A stretch of DNA of 42,500 nucleotides, taken from positions 126,001-168,500 of the forward strand of contig JAQGDQ010000242.1 in NCBI GenBank assembly GCA_030141605.1, given 5' to 3'. This DNA is from Tubiluchus corallicola (Eukaryota; Priapulida; Priapulimorpha; Priapulimorphida; Tubiluchidae). Shown here in pieces: positions 11,715-23,110 of this stretch. The notes under the pieces are model-generated. The model was not told where the DNA came from. It saw only the letters and a program-made list of their open reading frames with translations, and ran no database searches. A program made the translations under genes and the position numbers. The stretch's first letter is position 1. Every line of letters starts with the position of its first letter.

Positions 11715-13085
11715 TTAAATAACAGATTAAAACTTAATTAACGACAGACAAGTTCAACTATTGACGTCATCACAAACAAACTTAATTTCCTACAACAAAA
11801 ATATTCCACGAGCGTGTTGCATGTGATTGTGAAGGAGAAAGTTGAAGTACAGTGCTACTGTAGATATTCAGTGAGTTGTACTAAATCTAGGCAAATTTAA
11901 AAAAAAATCTAATTTCAAATTTACGGCTGTGCTCAAGCATGAGCTGTTGAATGTGTGTACTTCATCACTAATGAACACGTCTGAACTGCAAGGTACAGCA
12001 CCAGTTTTTTGTGCGAAGCATTTTCGAAATGCATTCGCTAGTGCCTGTCTAACCAGCGAATGGCAAAATGCATGCAACAGCGAATCTTGAACTGGCGCGA
12101 ACATAAATTGTGTTGGTGTGGTAATAATCCTTTCATGTAAGTCATTTTTGAAACAATAGTATGTTTCCTTTCAATATTTTAAAGAGAAGATGGTTTTCAC
12201 CCACAGTTTAAGATTGGGTTCGGTTTCGTTTTGACAAGCTGTTTTTAAGGACGAAAGCATTTACTTTTTTGATATAAACTTTATAATTTCTTCAATTACC
12301 AATTGAGGTAAAAAAACAGGAATAAAAAATAACAACTTAAATAAACGAGAGGAATAATTTAATGTGGAATTTATTCAAATCCGCAATTGACGTTAATAAA
12401 TGAATAAATGACTTTCATTGTGCCATTTTAACTGTATTTGCATGATAACTTTTGACTAACACGAAATTTCGCTTTTTATTATCGCCTGCTAACAGAGTTG
12501 CGAATAATCAATAATCACTGAAATCACAACCATGCATATCAACATCACTATTGTAAAATTGTTAAGAAATTGTAAATTTTTTATTTTAAATAAACTGTTA
12601 AATTATTACAATTTAAAGGAAAAACAGACTCGATATTAAGCTATACTTCAAAACAGTCTGGTCTACAAAATATTAAAAGTGAACATATTATTTTTTAAAG
12701 AATGACTTAACGAATTGTTACCTCAGAAATGTAATTTCTCATGAATTTCGCTATTTGCCAGTTAAATGCCACTAGCGCCTGCATCTCGAAAATGCGTTGC
12801 ACAAAATCAGGTGCTGTACCTCTCAATTCAGTTGTGATGCCGTGTGCACACTTGACAGCTCATGTGTGAACAAAGTGGTAAACTTGAAATTTAAATGTTT
12901 ATAAACTTAAAAATTTGCACAGATTTGTGTATCACACCGAGCTTTACGCAGTTGCACCATAGTTCAATTTCCACTTTCGCAAACATGTGCGACACGCTCG
13001 TGGAATGTTCATGCTGATGAAAATTATGTTAGTTTGTGATGTCATCAAAAGTTGGGCTCGTCCTTCGTTAATTAAGTTATAAGCT
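11715..13085. mobile_element. Foldback-type element with long inverted arms (about 1.37 kb)
   Basis: The left arm (about 11715-12195) and the reverse complement of the right arm (about 12640-13085) align through a series of shared words: ACTTAATTAAC at the outer end, CACGAGCGTGT, GTACAGCACC, CATTTTCGA, and a TATGTT..TTTCAATATTTT block at the inner end. Arms are diverged (estimated by eye, not computed) and separated by about 440 bp of AT-rich DNA. A half-copy of the same family occurs at 18361-19300. No transposase and no confident target duplication was found. Confidence 0.7.
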
Positions 13086-13192
13086 ACTAATGGTGTTACT
13101 ACAGGTGTTAAAATGTATACTTTTTACCATACTTCAAAACTGGAAAGTATATGACAAGGTAAGATGGGACACAGAAATCATCTTGTTTTCCT

Positions 13193-13660
13193 TTAAACAT
13201 GTAGAATGTCACTAGAAGTCATCATTCGTCGGATTAATCGTAATGTTAACAGAGGTCGTTTTTCAATTTGCTCTGTGAAAGACATCGAATCATCATCTTC
13301 AGAAAACTTCTTGCTATGCCACCATTCAACTGAGCAGGCAATCCCTTTCCCGTATAAAATAAGATCAGAGCAATAAATAACACGGTACACATTGAATTAC
13401 CCTCGCTCATAATAGCACAAATAACCAAAATATCGACCGGCATCTGCTGGGCGGATTTTAGCATCTTCAGAGGATGAGGAAGAAGCAGAAGCACGTGTAA
13501 CTCCAGGGTTAGGATTGTTGGCTTCAGATTGGATTGTCCTGAAGTAGATGAGAATTGTCAGACAAAGCTCCTGGGCATCCGGATTGAGAACGCGTCGGCT
13601 TTTGTCGATCAAATCGAATTTGTTGTTAGTAAGTTGACATTGAGGAGACGTACAAATTCC
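13193..13660 (-). pseudogene. Interrupted coding-like segment of unknown family
   Basis: Read on the minus strand from 13660, one frame runs 87 codons, hits TAA at 13397-13399, then continues in the same frame 67 more codons to TAA at 13193. The first part contains DLIDKSRRVLNPDAQELC, a serine-rich acidic stretch (SASSSSSED) and AGRYFGYLCYYERG. The second contains VEWWHSKKFSEDDD and TLRLIRRMM. This composition looks like real protein rather than chance. An AG acceptor-like site (CAGTTTAG) precedes 13660. GTAATT at the internal stop could be a donor, with CTGCTCAG about 70 nt further as acceptor, but the phases then fail. I do not recognise the family. It could be a decayed gene, exons of an unrecognised gene, or a transposon remnant. 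Confidence 0.35.
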
Positions 13661-13662
13661 CT

Positions 13663-14200
13663 AAACTGTTTAATCTTTCGCAATGCTGGTTTTAAAATAA
13701 TTTAGCCGAATCACAATTATCTCTTAAAATGAAGATTATAACTTAATACATAACAAAGATGGGAAATTATTTTTACACAACACCATTCATATATTATTCT
13801 CAATAAAATCATCTTAAGCAAGCTCGACAAAACAAAAATAAGATGTTTTTATTGAGAGTATTCTGTGTAAATTATGGAAAAAATTAACTTAGCACTCAAA
13901 AAAGTAACAGATCTAGCAATCTAGAATTACACCCACAGATACTTCTACGTTGCAAAAACAGTCGTCCTGTAGTCCTGTATTCTCCAACAGTTGACTAACA
14001 TTGATATAATATAATAATTAATCTTAGTAGAGTGTGTATATTCTCTTAACTATCAGCTGTCATTTTTTTCTAAATGAAATCCAATGCAGACTTCGGAAAA
14101 TTGGAACTACTTCCAATGTTAATGCTAGAAAAAGAACCAATTAGAAAAACACTCGATTTAATGTGCAATGCTAGAGGACCCAAGCTCCACACGATGTCAT
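13663..14200. other. AT-rich spacer
   Basis: On the minus strand a short frame just above 13660 (LKPALRKIKQFREFVRLLN) also looks coding-like, but it is out of frame with the segment below it, so it may belong to the same decayed gene. Nothing else supportable. Confidence 0.25.
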
Positions 14201-14202
14201 TT

Positions 14203-14400
14203 ACTCACTATGGGCAAGTTTATTTTGACATTTTTGACCGTTTGCCTTGACTCATTATGGGCAAGTTTATTTTGACATTTTTGACCATTGACCTTGACTC
14301 ATTATGGGCAAGTTTATTTTGACATTTTTTGACCGTTGACCTTGACTCATTATGGGCAAGTTTATTTTGACATTTTTGATCTTTTGACCTTGCCCTTTAA
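14203..14400. repeat. Tandem repeat, four units of 47-48 bp
   Basis: The word TGGGCAAGTTTATTTTGACA starts at 14211, 14258, 14305 and 14353. Units are nearly identical, so the array is recent. Confidence 0.9.
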
Positions 14401-14419
14401 CCTTCTTAAGCCATTACTG

Positions 14420-14560
14420 TTACTATTATCATCATCATCACTATTAATATCATCATCGTCGTCGTCATCGTTATCGTCATAATCATCATTATCATCATCA
14501 TCATCATCGCCATAATGGTGATCATCATCATAATCGCCGTCATCGTCCCTCTCCTTTTCC
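14420..14560. repeat. ATC/GTC trinucleotide microsatellite
   Basis: Imperfect ATC/GTC triplets run through this interval directly after the 47-bp array. Open frames through it are simple by-products. Confidence 0.85.
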
Positions 14561-14929
14561 TTCTCTTCCTCATCATTGTCAATATATTGATGAGGTTTGG
14601 TGATTGTAGTTTAAAACTGGGACTTCAAGTTACAGTTGTTCAAACTTCTCCCAATTACCTGACTAGAGCCGGGGGACTGAATGAAAAAACTCAATGGCAT
14701 TAAACTGGAATGAAAAAGTCAAGACTGCGGCTGAGACTTAAACAAAACAACCACGCGAGACCCTCGCTAGAAATTCAGCGTTTAATGCTTATGATTCGTT
14801 AGGCAAGTAACCCTATAAATCAGAGCAAACAGCAAACCGTTTCCGCTTAAACGTTTCCGTCGCTACAAACAGTAACTGAAACAAATTTCAAACCCTGTCA
14901 AATTAAACCAGACGTCACACAAGCGTTAA

Positions 14930-15430
14930 AGGGAAGAAAAGGGAATTTCAAAGTATGCCACAAAAAAAATTCCACACAAAATTGTATTATTTAGCATTAC
15001 GCTTAGCTGTTGAAAGACGTAATTTGAAAAGAAAATTCTTAATAATTTAAAATATTCGCGCTATCTGGTAAAACAGCACTGCATTGGATGCATCGCATCG
15101 CCATACCAGTGTGCACCACTTGTTCACCAAAAACACATTATTGATCTTACTGACAATATAAAATAATTTATAGTTTGCTTAGTTACGTGAAGTGTGCGCT
15201 GCGAATGCTCTGTTTATTTTTTCAAACTTTACTCAATATTACCTAAACTTGTTTCAAACAACTCATCGTTAAAATGGCTGCGTCGTCGCGGGAATTTAAA
15301 TTTACAAGTTTTTTACAGCATTACTGCTAATGCAAGTCCTGTATGTAATAAGATAGCAAGTAAATGATTCAAAATTTCAAGACCAATTTTTAAGCTTTAT
15401 TTATGAAGGGTGTTTCCTGATGTGTAGCAG
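14930..15430 (+). repeat. Dispersed repeat family B, copy 1
   Basis: Aligns by eye with 16590-17050 in the same orientation. Shared landmarks in order: AAAGGGAAGAAAAG, TTCTTAATAATTT or its variant, GGTAAAACAGCACTGCAT, GTGTGCACCAC, TTCACCAAAAAACA-type, GACAATATAAA, CTTGTTTCAAACRA and TTTTAGCTTTAT. No open reading frame is conserved between copies, so it is a noncoding mobile element or part of one. Confidence 0.75.
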
Positions 15431-16393
15431 TAAACGCAAACTAGTGGCATAATTTAGTAAAAGACAACGAAAAGTTTAATAAAATCACACAAAAAAATGA
15501 AAAGAAACATCAAATTTCATCTGACTACTGAAAACCATCTCCAGGTTACTGAAAGAAAACATATCTATAACAATGATAATGATTTTTTATTTTACACAGC
15601 ACAGAAAAGCCCACAGCACAAAACTTCTCTGCGATATTTTCTATACTATGGACTTGGGGTTTTGCTTTATAGCTAATAAGTGTACTACGTTATCGTTATA
15701 AAACAAAAAAAGTTTTTTAACTGTAGCTACTGTAACAAAAGCGCCCTGATTCCTAGAAGCTAACTCTTTCGCATGTAAAAAATGGTATTTACAATTTTTT
15801 TGCATATTTTTATTTGATATCCTTTCATCGGGAGATATTTTGTAGCCGTAGACGTAAACATGTCTTTTATTTCTACATATCTTGTCCACTCAGCCACGAA
15901 TCCCGCCAAAGGGTGTGAGTAAACCATTTTCCTATTAATCAACTAAAACACATTTGATACTCACTGGCCATAAGAGATTTGAAAACAGTTAATGAAGACG
16001 CTCTGCAGAAGTTTTCTGTCTGAAAGTGAGTTAGCTAAACGCTAAACGTAGTCTCATTCTATCCTGCATCCATTGAAATGACACAACTAATGAGTTTTTG
16101 TCTGTCAACAGTTTGCCTACTCACCTAATTGCCATTGAACACGTAGCGCGTCTACGATTAACAACAAAAATCTCGCACGGCAATGCTTAAGACGGCTAAG
16201 ACTATGACCTTGCCTGTTTCTCACTATACCAGCTATTTGCCTTAAAATTTGATTATTTAATACAAAGAACAAACACATTTTGAACAGACCAATATTTTTA
16301 CAATTAAATTTCAAAAACTAATACATTGAAAAAAGTCTTGCTTACTAAATATGTTTATCAAACATTACGATCACAAACTCAGTACAAGAACCA
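15431..16393. other. Gene-free spacer
   Basis: AT-rich. Short minus-strand frames at 15641-15942 and 16117-16314 have no recognisable domain or clear splice context. Nothing supportable. Confidence 0.3.
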
Positions 16394-16491
16394 GGGGCCG
16401 GTTTCACTAAGTTAACAATGTCGTTATTACATTCATTTAACTATTAATAACGACATCGTTAAGTTAGTGACAGCCGTGTGAAACTGGGCCC
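16394..16491. mobile_element. 98-bp palindromic MITE
   Basis: The left end GGGGCCGGTTTCAC pairs with the right end GTGTGAAACTGGGCCC. Inside, TTAACAATGTCGTTATT pairs with AATAACGACATCGTTAA, so almost the whole element is one hairpin. No certain target duplication was seen. Confidence 0.7.
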
Positions 16492-16589
16492 AGAATTCAG
16501 TTTCGAGTTTTAAGATGCTAAGGAAATTTTTTGAATAAATTTGAAAAACAGTGGTAAAACAGGATACAGAGCAGAACACGGTAAGTAAA

Positions 16590-17050
16590 CCACTTCCCTA
16601 ATAAAAGGGAAGAAAAGCAATTTTAAAGCATGTCCCGAAAAAAAGTTCTATACAAAGTTATATTACCTTGCATTACAATTACCTGTTTGAAATACTTATG
16701 TAATTGAAAAACAATTATTAATAATTTATCGCATCCCCTAGTAAAACGGCACTGCATCGCCACTCCACTGTGCACCACCAATTCACCAAAAAACATATCT
16801 TATTGACAATATAAAGTAATTTAAACTTTTGCTAAGTTAGTGTCGAATGTGCTACAAATGCTGTGACTATTTGTTCAAACTTTACGTAGTGTTATCTACA
16901 CTTGTTTCAAACGACCTAACATCAAAAACGGCTGCGCCTAACGGTTCTAGCGGGCGATTAAATTTACAGCGATGCTGCTAATAAAAGCTCTGTATGCAAT
17001 AAGGCAGTTGTGCAGGTGATGCACAATTTTAAATTTTAGCTTTATGCAAG
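16590..17050 (+). repeat. Dispersed repeat family B, copy 2
   Basis: Same order of landmarks as copy 1 at 14930-15430. It ends at a TTTTAGCTTTATGCAAG block directly before the 40-bp tandem array. Confidence 0.75.
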
Positions 17051-17098
17051 TAGAATTTGGATGGTCTTTAACAATTTCACTACTAAACTGGCAACAAT

Positions 17099-17480
17099 AA
17101 ATTCAAGTAAACCAATTCCTAATTGAACCAAAAACAACAGATTCAAGTACACCATTCCCTACTGAACCAGATACAATAGATTCAAGTAAACCAATTCCCT
17201 ATTGAACCAGACACAACAGATTCAAGTAAACCAATTCCTAATTGAACCAAAAACAACAGATTCAAGTACACCATTCCTTACTGAACCAGATACAATAGAT
17301 CCAAGTAAACCAATTCCCAAATGAACCAGAAACAACAGATTCAAGTAAACCATTCCCTAATGAACCAGACACAACAGATTCAAGTAAACCTATTCCTTTT
17401 TGAACTACATACAATAGGTTCGAGTAAACCATTTTCCTGTTAAACTACCTACAACAGACTTGAATTAACATTTTTCTATT
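17099..17480. repeat. Tandem repeat, about nine units of roughly 40 bp
   Basis: Units have the form ATTCAAGTAAACCAATTCC followed by a TGAACCAGAYACAACAG-like half. They are regular up to about 17390 and degenerate beyond. The frames contain stops, so it is noncoding. Confidence 0.9.
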
Positions 17481-18238
17481 GTACAAGGTTCGTCGGTAGT
17501 ATATGTTTGAGTAAACCACTTTTGTGCTTAATATGCTGCAACCAATTTTGGTAAACCATTTCCATACACGTAGGCTATAACGGATATGAAAACACCACTT
17601 CCCTGTCAGACCAGTCACATAAATTTTTTTAACACAAACTCAAATCAGAACATTAAACAAATTCAGTCTACAATGAACGCTACACAATAGACGCATACAA
17701 GGACGCGCTGATCACTGATTTCACTCAAAAACCACGGCTGCATTCTACTTCAAATGCGAGCTCTTCATTACAATTGCGAAAACAAACCGCCAGGTGGCAC
17801 TACCACTTTACTAACACACTGACTGTGACAAAACCGAGGTGTTCACGTTACTTTTGACCGGTAACACCCAAGGCACGCAGTAGTCAGCTTACTCGCACTG
17901 ATTCATCACATGTTGCAATAATTCTCTAACTAAGTAAATCACACTGGTATTTAGTTAGCGCGCGTGGACAGCGAGTCAGGACTTTGAGCAGTCAAGAAGC
18001 CATGCAGCAGGAGCAGGGTGCAAAGGACAAAAGCCACTGAGACCTGATCAATATCGGCACAGTTACATCGGTTTTGTTTCAAGTGCCGTTGGGAGGTCCA
18101 AGCTCTTGATTAGGCTTTGCAACTAGCATTTATAGAGCTCTCATGACAAACAAGCTAGCTTGCTGTCTGGCATTGTAAGTGAGACGAACACTAGTTGTTT
18201 AACGTTCTTTTTATTTTAAAGGAAAACATGGTATTTTC
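17481..18238. other. Gene-free spacer
   Basis: No exon, RNA gene or clear repeat border recognised. Confidence 0.3.
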
Positions 18239-18345
18239 TCGAATCCCACCCCTCTTTAAAATATTGTAAAAAAAACGTATGTTTCAACACTTTTCGAATC
18301 CCACCCCTCTTAAAAATATTGTAAAAACATACATTACAACACCTA
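18239..18345. repeat. Two-unit tandem duplication of about 55 bp
   Basis: TCGAATCCCACCCCTCTT starts at 18239 and again at 18294. Both copies continue into AAAATATTGTAAAAA and an A/T-rich end. Confidence 0.85.
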
Positions 18346-18360
18346 TAATAATACCAAAGA

Positions 18361-19300
18361 GTTTCAGATAATTAAATAGTAAGTTAGAAACTTAATTAAC
18401 AAGTGAACTCACTGAACATAATTGTCAACAATACAAATACTTTAGGAACGTGTTGCAAATGTTTGACAAAGCGAAAATTGAAGTACAGTGCTACTTTGCA
18501 ACATTCCATGTGACGTACGCAAAAACTCCGAAAATACTTTAAAAAAAAATTAATTTTTAGGTTTGGACTACATCACAACTGAGCGCTTCTCAAGTGAGAG
18601 GTTCATGACTTTTTTGTGCGATGTGTCTACGAGATGCAGGTGCTAATGCCCATCTTAACTAGCGAACGGCAAAATGCATGTAACAGACCTGGCCACGCGA
18701 ATTAGAAATAACGTTTCAGCCGTACTTTCAGATAAGTTATTCTTAAAATTCGCCGAAGTAAGAAGTAGTAAATTAATTTGTCACGTGTTAGGTGTGCCCG
18801 GTTGTCTCCTCTGTCGTACATTGCCCTGTTGGTTGCTACGGCTCATTAATGTAAATTCTAATGCTTATTCTACTGCAAATCTAATACTTATATCCTTTTA
18901 TTCTCTATTATTTCACCATCTTTGTCACCACATCTTCACATTCATAACCTTTCGTGATATTCTTCTTTTATTTTGCTCCTCCCGCACCCCTTTGTTCCAC
19001 ATCGCTTATTCAGATCAGATTTTACAAGTGTTACTTTTGATCTGAGCTGATAATTTGTCTTGCTCATTGTAAATTGTAAGGCTATATTTAATTTAAGATC
19101 ATTTCTGATGTTTTTACATTGTACATTTTGTATAACATATTGTCATTTTTGTGTTGACTAGCTTTGGAATGAATAGCTTTGGAACTAAAGTAAATTAAAC
19201 TAAACTAGAGATATAGTATGTTCCCTTTCAATATCGTATAGATTAGATTCTTCTGAGCAATTGTGTAAGATTGAATCTGGCTTTCCTTTAACGTAGTTTA
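18361..19300. mobile_element. Half-copy of the foldback element, split by a second insertion
   Basis: 18361-18690 follows the left arm at 11715-12075: ACTTAATTAAC, GAACGTGTTGCA, GAAGTACAGTGCTACT, TTTTTTGTGCGA, GAACGGCAAAATGCATG. The homology resumes at about 19200 (ATAGTATGTTCCCTTTCAATAT). The roughly 500 bp between, ending in TAAATTAAACTAAACT, is absent from the other copy, so it is a later insertion resembling the 3' end of a LINE-type element. The frame at 18674-19042 lies across this junction and is not a gene. Confidence 0.6.
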
Positions 19301-19315
19301 GCACACTGCAAGCCG

Positions 19316-19504
19316 TTATCTGGCTCTCAAAGCCAGGGCAAAGCAAGTTATGCTGATGGTTGCAGCAGTACTGGTACCTATGTCAGTATCAAGATGATCC
19401 TCTGAGATAGATCCATTTACTAGCAAATGTTTAACTTTAGACAACCAGAAGAAATCAGTGCACATCTGCCTTAAACACGTTGCAACTGTTAAAGGTGTAG
19501 GCAT
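19316..19504 (-). other. Coding-looking open frame, unknown
   Basis: 62 codons on the minus strand, including CLRQMCTDFFWLSKVKHLL and SISEDHLDTDIG. Composition looks protein-like, but no start context, donor or recognised domain supports a gene. A second protein-like stretch on the same strand lies at about 19955-20055 (KARKEIAIRQFYQRTQRI). They could be exons of an unrecognised gene or relics. Confidence 0.2.
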
Positions 19505-20076
19505 TCTTTTACTTCGTACTGTCCATATTTAAATCCATTAAGAATTCACCAAAACTGCCTGCTGATAGAACAACTTACACGAATCAAATGCTCAATTATT
19601 CATGGCTGTAGTATTTTAATTTATTTAACAAATTACCCACAATAAATCATGTAATAAAAGATTTAGACGATTTTGATGGAGAATATTTTGCCCTGGAATA
19701 TTTTTACCTTGTTTCAGTAAAACGCTTGCCATATTTCATGCTGTTTTGAAATAATCCTTTACCTAAATGTTGCGTGTTTATTGCCCGAGTTGAACAGCAT
19801 CCGCACTGCTATATTTGCGCAGAGCAATAACAATAACAACAAATAATCATCAGAACATTAAGTAACATTGCCTAATTTAATTAAGCTGATGTAGAGTAGT
19901 AAATACCTTAGTAGTAATGCAGTAATAATGATAATATTATTCAGAGTTAAAGCCAGAAAAATCTTGTGCTTTGATGCAATAAAATGAAGTTCAATACGTT
20001 GAGTACGTTGGTAAAATTGCCTTATTGCAATTTCCTTCCTTGCCTTGTCAGCTTGCATGCACATTGGGGCACTTGA

Positions 20077-21063
20077 TGTTTAACGGGGGAAACACTTAAT
20101 GGAATTGATACAGTGAAATTGCAAGCCGTTATGAATATGATATTATGCGTAATATTGATGCTGGAATCAGATGAAATGCTTATAGCCAAGACTGCTTCGA
20201 TGGTGGATCCAGAAAAGGTTGTTCAGCATAATGAGGTCCAAAAACATTAACAGCTCTGAGTGAAATGCTTGTTCCAAGAAATCATATTAATAAACTTCAA
20301 AATGGTAAGCAAAAATGCCCAAATTTATGTTTAACAACAAAATAAAATGAACGTTACTTTGACCTGTTGACTTTCAATTTCATGAAAGGCATGGAACCAC
20401 CCAATGTCCAATATACATATGTTTGCCAATAGTCAATATGATCAGCTATATTGGATAGTGTAGCTCACTACGTTCAAGACAGAGACGATGGTAAGTTTCT
20501 TACTTGCTACTAATTGTGTAGTATTTATCAACAAGTATAGCCTATAAGATGGAAGGAATATCTATATTCATAATCTAGGTATATCTAGAATATAAACACC
20601 ACAAATGTATGCAAACTCACATATGGCTCTACTCTCATCTCCAATAATCGTTCATTATTTCAAACTTTTTAGTTTGTACGATCCAAATGCATTCGATTCC
20701 AATTGGGACAGGTACATGTTTTGTTATTTAATGGTATTGTGTAACGCAGAAATACTTTTTAATGGTAGGAACTGACAATATGAAATACACCTTGAGTTTT
20801 TTTACTAGAAATTCTACTTAACATTGAACACACAAGTTTTCTTATCACTGTGTCATTAGTAGTTTTTTGTGAGTTTTTCCATTTCGTTTTTTTGTACTCT
20901 GTATAGTAGGTGACTGTGTTATCATCATTACAAAAGTCAAAAAATAACATTTAATAATCTTTTGCATTTTTGTTTCTTTTACCTGTTACGTAGGAAAGCA
21001 GCTCACGGGATGAACTGAAATTTCGAGTCTTTCATGTCTTTATTGTGGAAGAATTTATTCAAA
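20077..21063 (+). other. Possible multi-exon gene fragment of unknown family
   Basis: Plus-strand pieces look coding. 20077-20250 reads through TVKLQAVMNMILCVILM and SMVDPEKVVQHNE to a stop. 20235-20304 reads PKTLTALSEMLVPRNHINKL in another frame and ends at a GTAAGC donor (GT at 20305). 20446-20490 reads ILDSVAHYVQDRDD, phase-compatible with the previous piece, and ends at a GTAAGT donor. 20673-20711 reads LYDPNAFDSNWD in one frame, between an AG and GTACAT. 20994-21063 reads ESSSRDELKFRVFHVFIVEE and ends at GTAAGC. The first two pieces would fuse with one extra base, and later phases do not all match. Either this is a decayed gene, some exon limits are wrong, or the sequence has indels. Family not recognised. 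Confidence 0.3.
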
Positions 21064-22090
21064 GTAAGCGCCCACTAAGCTTTGCTTAAGTGGCATTTAT
21101 GTAACTTGCAGATGCGCATCATGGAACTCGCATGTCATCAAAAATTACCTTCTGGAATCAATGCGCAACATTAGAATAGGTCATTGACAAATGCACTTTC
21201 AACCAAGAAGCAGTCAGCTCTTTCGTACTTACTTTGCTCTTGTATCTTTTCTTTTTCGTTCTCCTTTTTCGTTTCATGCTTCAAGATGTCCGCTGTAAGG
21301 ATGACTTCGTCCAACTTTGGCCTTTTCAGGTTGAGGTCATTGAGTAAATTCTAGAACAAAAGCATGTAGGATTATACGTTAAACTTACACGAAATGTTAA
21401 GTACTCAAATTTTTTTGCTATTAGCGATTTGTGAGCAGTAAACAGAAGTATAGAGTATCTTACACAAAAGTATAATGTAAGCAATAACACTGCACTGAAA
21501 CTGACTTCATACAGTGGAAGTATTCTGGAAACAGCATACCAGACTAACACTGAAAAAATGCTAGGAGTAAAATGATACACTATCAACGTGCCTACAAAGC
21601 TATATTTTTTAGAAAAAATTGTTACAGACACGTTTCTTGAGATTTATCCAAGTAACTTCATAAGACCGGAACATTTATACTGCTTTGCAAACATACTTAT
21701 ATAAAGCATTAGCAATAGTTTTTTATGTACGTAACTTTAGTGCAAAGCCTTTCATCAAAACATAGTTTAAATGTTAGTCGAGGTAGGCTCATAGTCATCA
21801 CAAAAATTTACACTAAACTACAATGTGGAATTACATATGTAATCACGGAGAATATAATAAGAATTAATACATAAGGAGCTATGTAAGGTAACCATCGCTT
21901 AGAAAGAATGAAGTGTTCCATAATGAATAAATAGCCCATGAATAAATGAATAAAGAATAAATGTCCCATAATGAAGTACATGCTGGCATTCAATAGAGCG
22001 AAGACAAGAAAGTCCAAAATTCAGAGTACTTTTGCTCTTGCAAAATATTGCGAGCTGCCGAAATTAACACCTGTATGTTTACCTTAATTA
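21064..22090. other. Gene-free spacer
   Basis: AT-rich. Frames on the minus strand (21326-21631, 21808-22017) are hydrophobic AT-driven by-products without splice context. Nothing supportable. Confidence 0.3.
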
Positions 22091-22551
22091 CCGAATATAC
22101 TCGCATATAAGCCTACATCGCATATAAGCCGACCCCCTAAAACTGCTTTAAAATGGCCAGTTTTTGCAAAAACCCGTATATAAGCCGACCATCAACTTGT
22201 CTAATTTTACTCCATACCCAATCAACAAAATTGATCCCTTTTTGTCACATATATTTATACATTTTTAATATTTTTTATCTAATGAATACAAAAGGCAGAC
22301 ATTTATTGAAATGTGAATTTTTTCTAAAAAAAAAGTGGGTGGACGGCGATCCCCCACAATCCCCCTCCAATACACCACTGGTGACACACAACCAAATAAA
22401 GAGTCAGATAGCGATGAAAATGTGTGGCTGGAAAATTGGCATTAGTGTCTGTCCTTGTGTTCATTTTGTTTCATGCGCATATAAGCCGACCCCCTGATTT
22501 CAGTATTGTGTTTTATAGTTCTAAATTCGGCTTATATGCGAGTATATACGG
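22091..22551. mobile_element. TA-flanked MITE, Tc1/mariner or pogo-like (461 bp)
   Basis: The left end CCGAATATACTCGCATATAA and the right end, reversed, CCGTATATACTCGCATATAA are terminal inverted repeats of at least 20 bp, flanked by TA on both sides (22089-22090, 22552-22553). Subterminal copies of ATATAAGCCGACC recur at about 22130, 22177 and 22478. No transposase is present. The TA target points to the Tc1/mariner superfamily; the pogo label is inference. Confidence 0.8.
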
Positions 22552-22924
22552 TACATATATACAAGCTGGCTGGCAAAAGATATTAGTCAAGTTGTTTGTA
22601 CAAAAAGACATTGGCTCACCAAGGAAATTTAGAGAAGTTGGTTGAAGACAGTTTAAGCACAAGAAAACACTCTTCATAATTAAAGCTTGACAATTTTGTC
22701 GAAGTTTTACATCACTTACATGCTGTCTTATTGTACACATAGATTGCGTTAGTGGTAATGCCGTAAAAAAACTTGTAAATTTAAACTCACATGATGACCG
22801 TCAGGTACAGGTATTTAAAGGTATGTAGTTTGAAATACGTTTAGATAACATGGTGTAAAGTTTAAAAAATAAACAAAGCATTCATACCATACTCTTCACT
22901 AGCTAAGCAAAAGTTAAAATTATT

Positions 22925-23110
22925 TCATATTATCAGATCAATAAGACGAATAATGTGTTTTCTGGTGAGCCAGTGGTGCACACTGGGACGGTGATGCAGT
23001 GCTGCTTTACCAGGTGGCAGGAATACTTTAAAATTATTAAGAATTTTTTTCTCCGTTTACATAAGTCTTTCAGACAGATGAATACTTTGAAATTCCCTTT
23101 TCTTCCCCTT
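22925..23110 (-). repeat. Dispersed repeat family B, inverted partial copy
   Basis: The reverse complement contains GGGGAAGAAAAGGGAATTTC, AAATTCTTAATAATTTTAAA, GGTAAAGCAGCACTGCAT and CAGTGTGCACCACT, in the order found at 14930-15130. Confidence 0.75.

Noticed and set aside
18674-19042. 123-codon plus-strand frame as a membrane protein
   Set aside because: It crosses the junction between the foldback half-copy and a LINE-like insertion; no recognisable domain.
22153-22497. 114-codon frame inside the TA-flanked MITE as a transposase
   Set aside because: No DDE-type motifs, and far too short. The element is non-autonomous.
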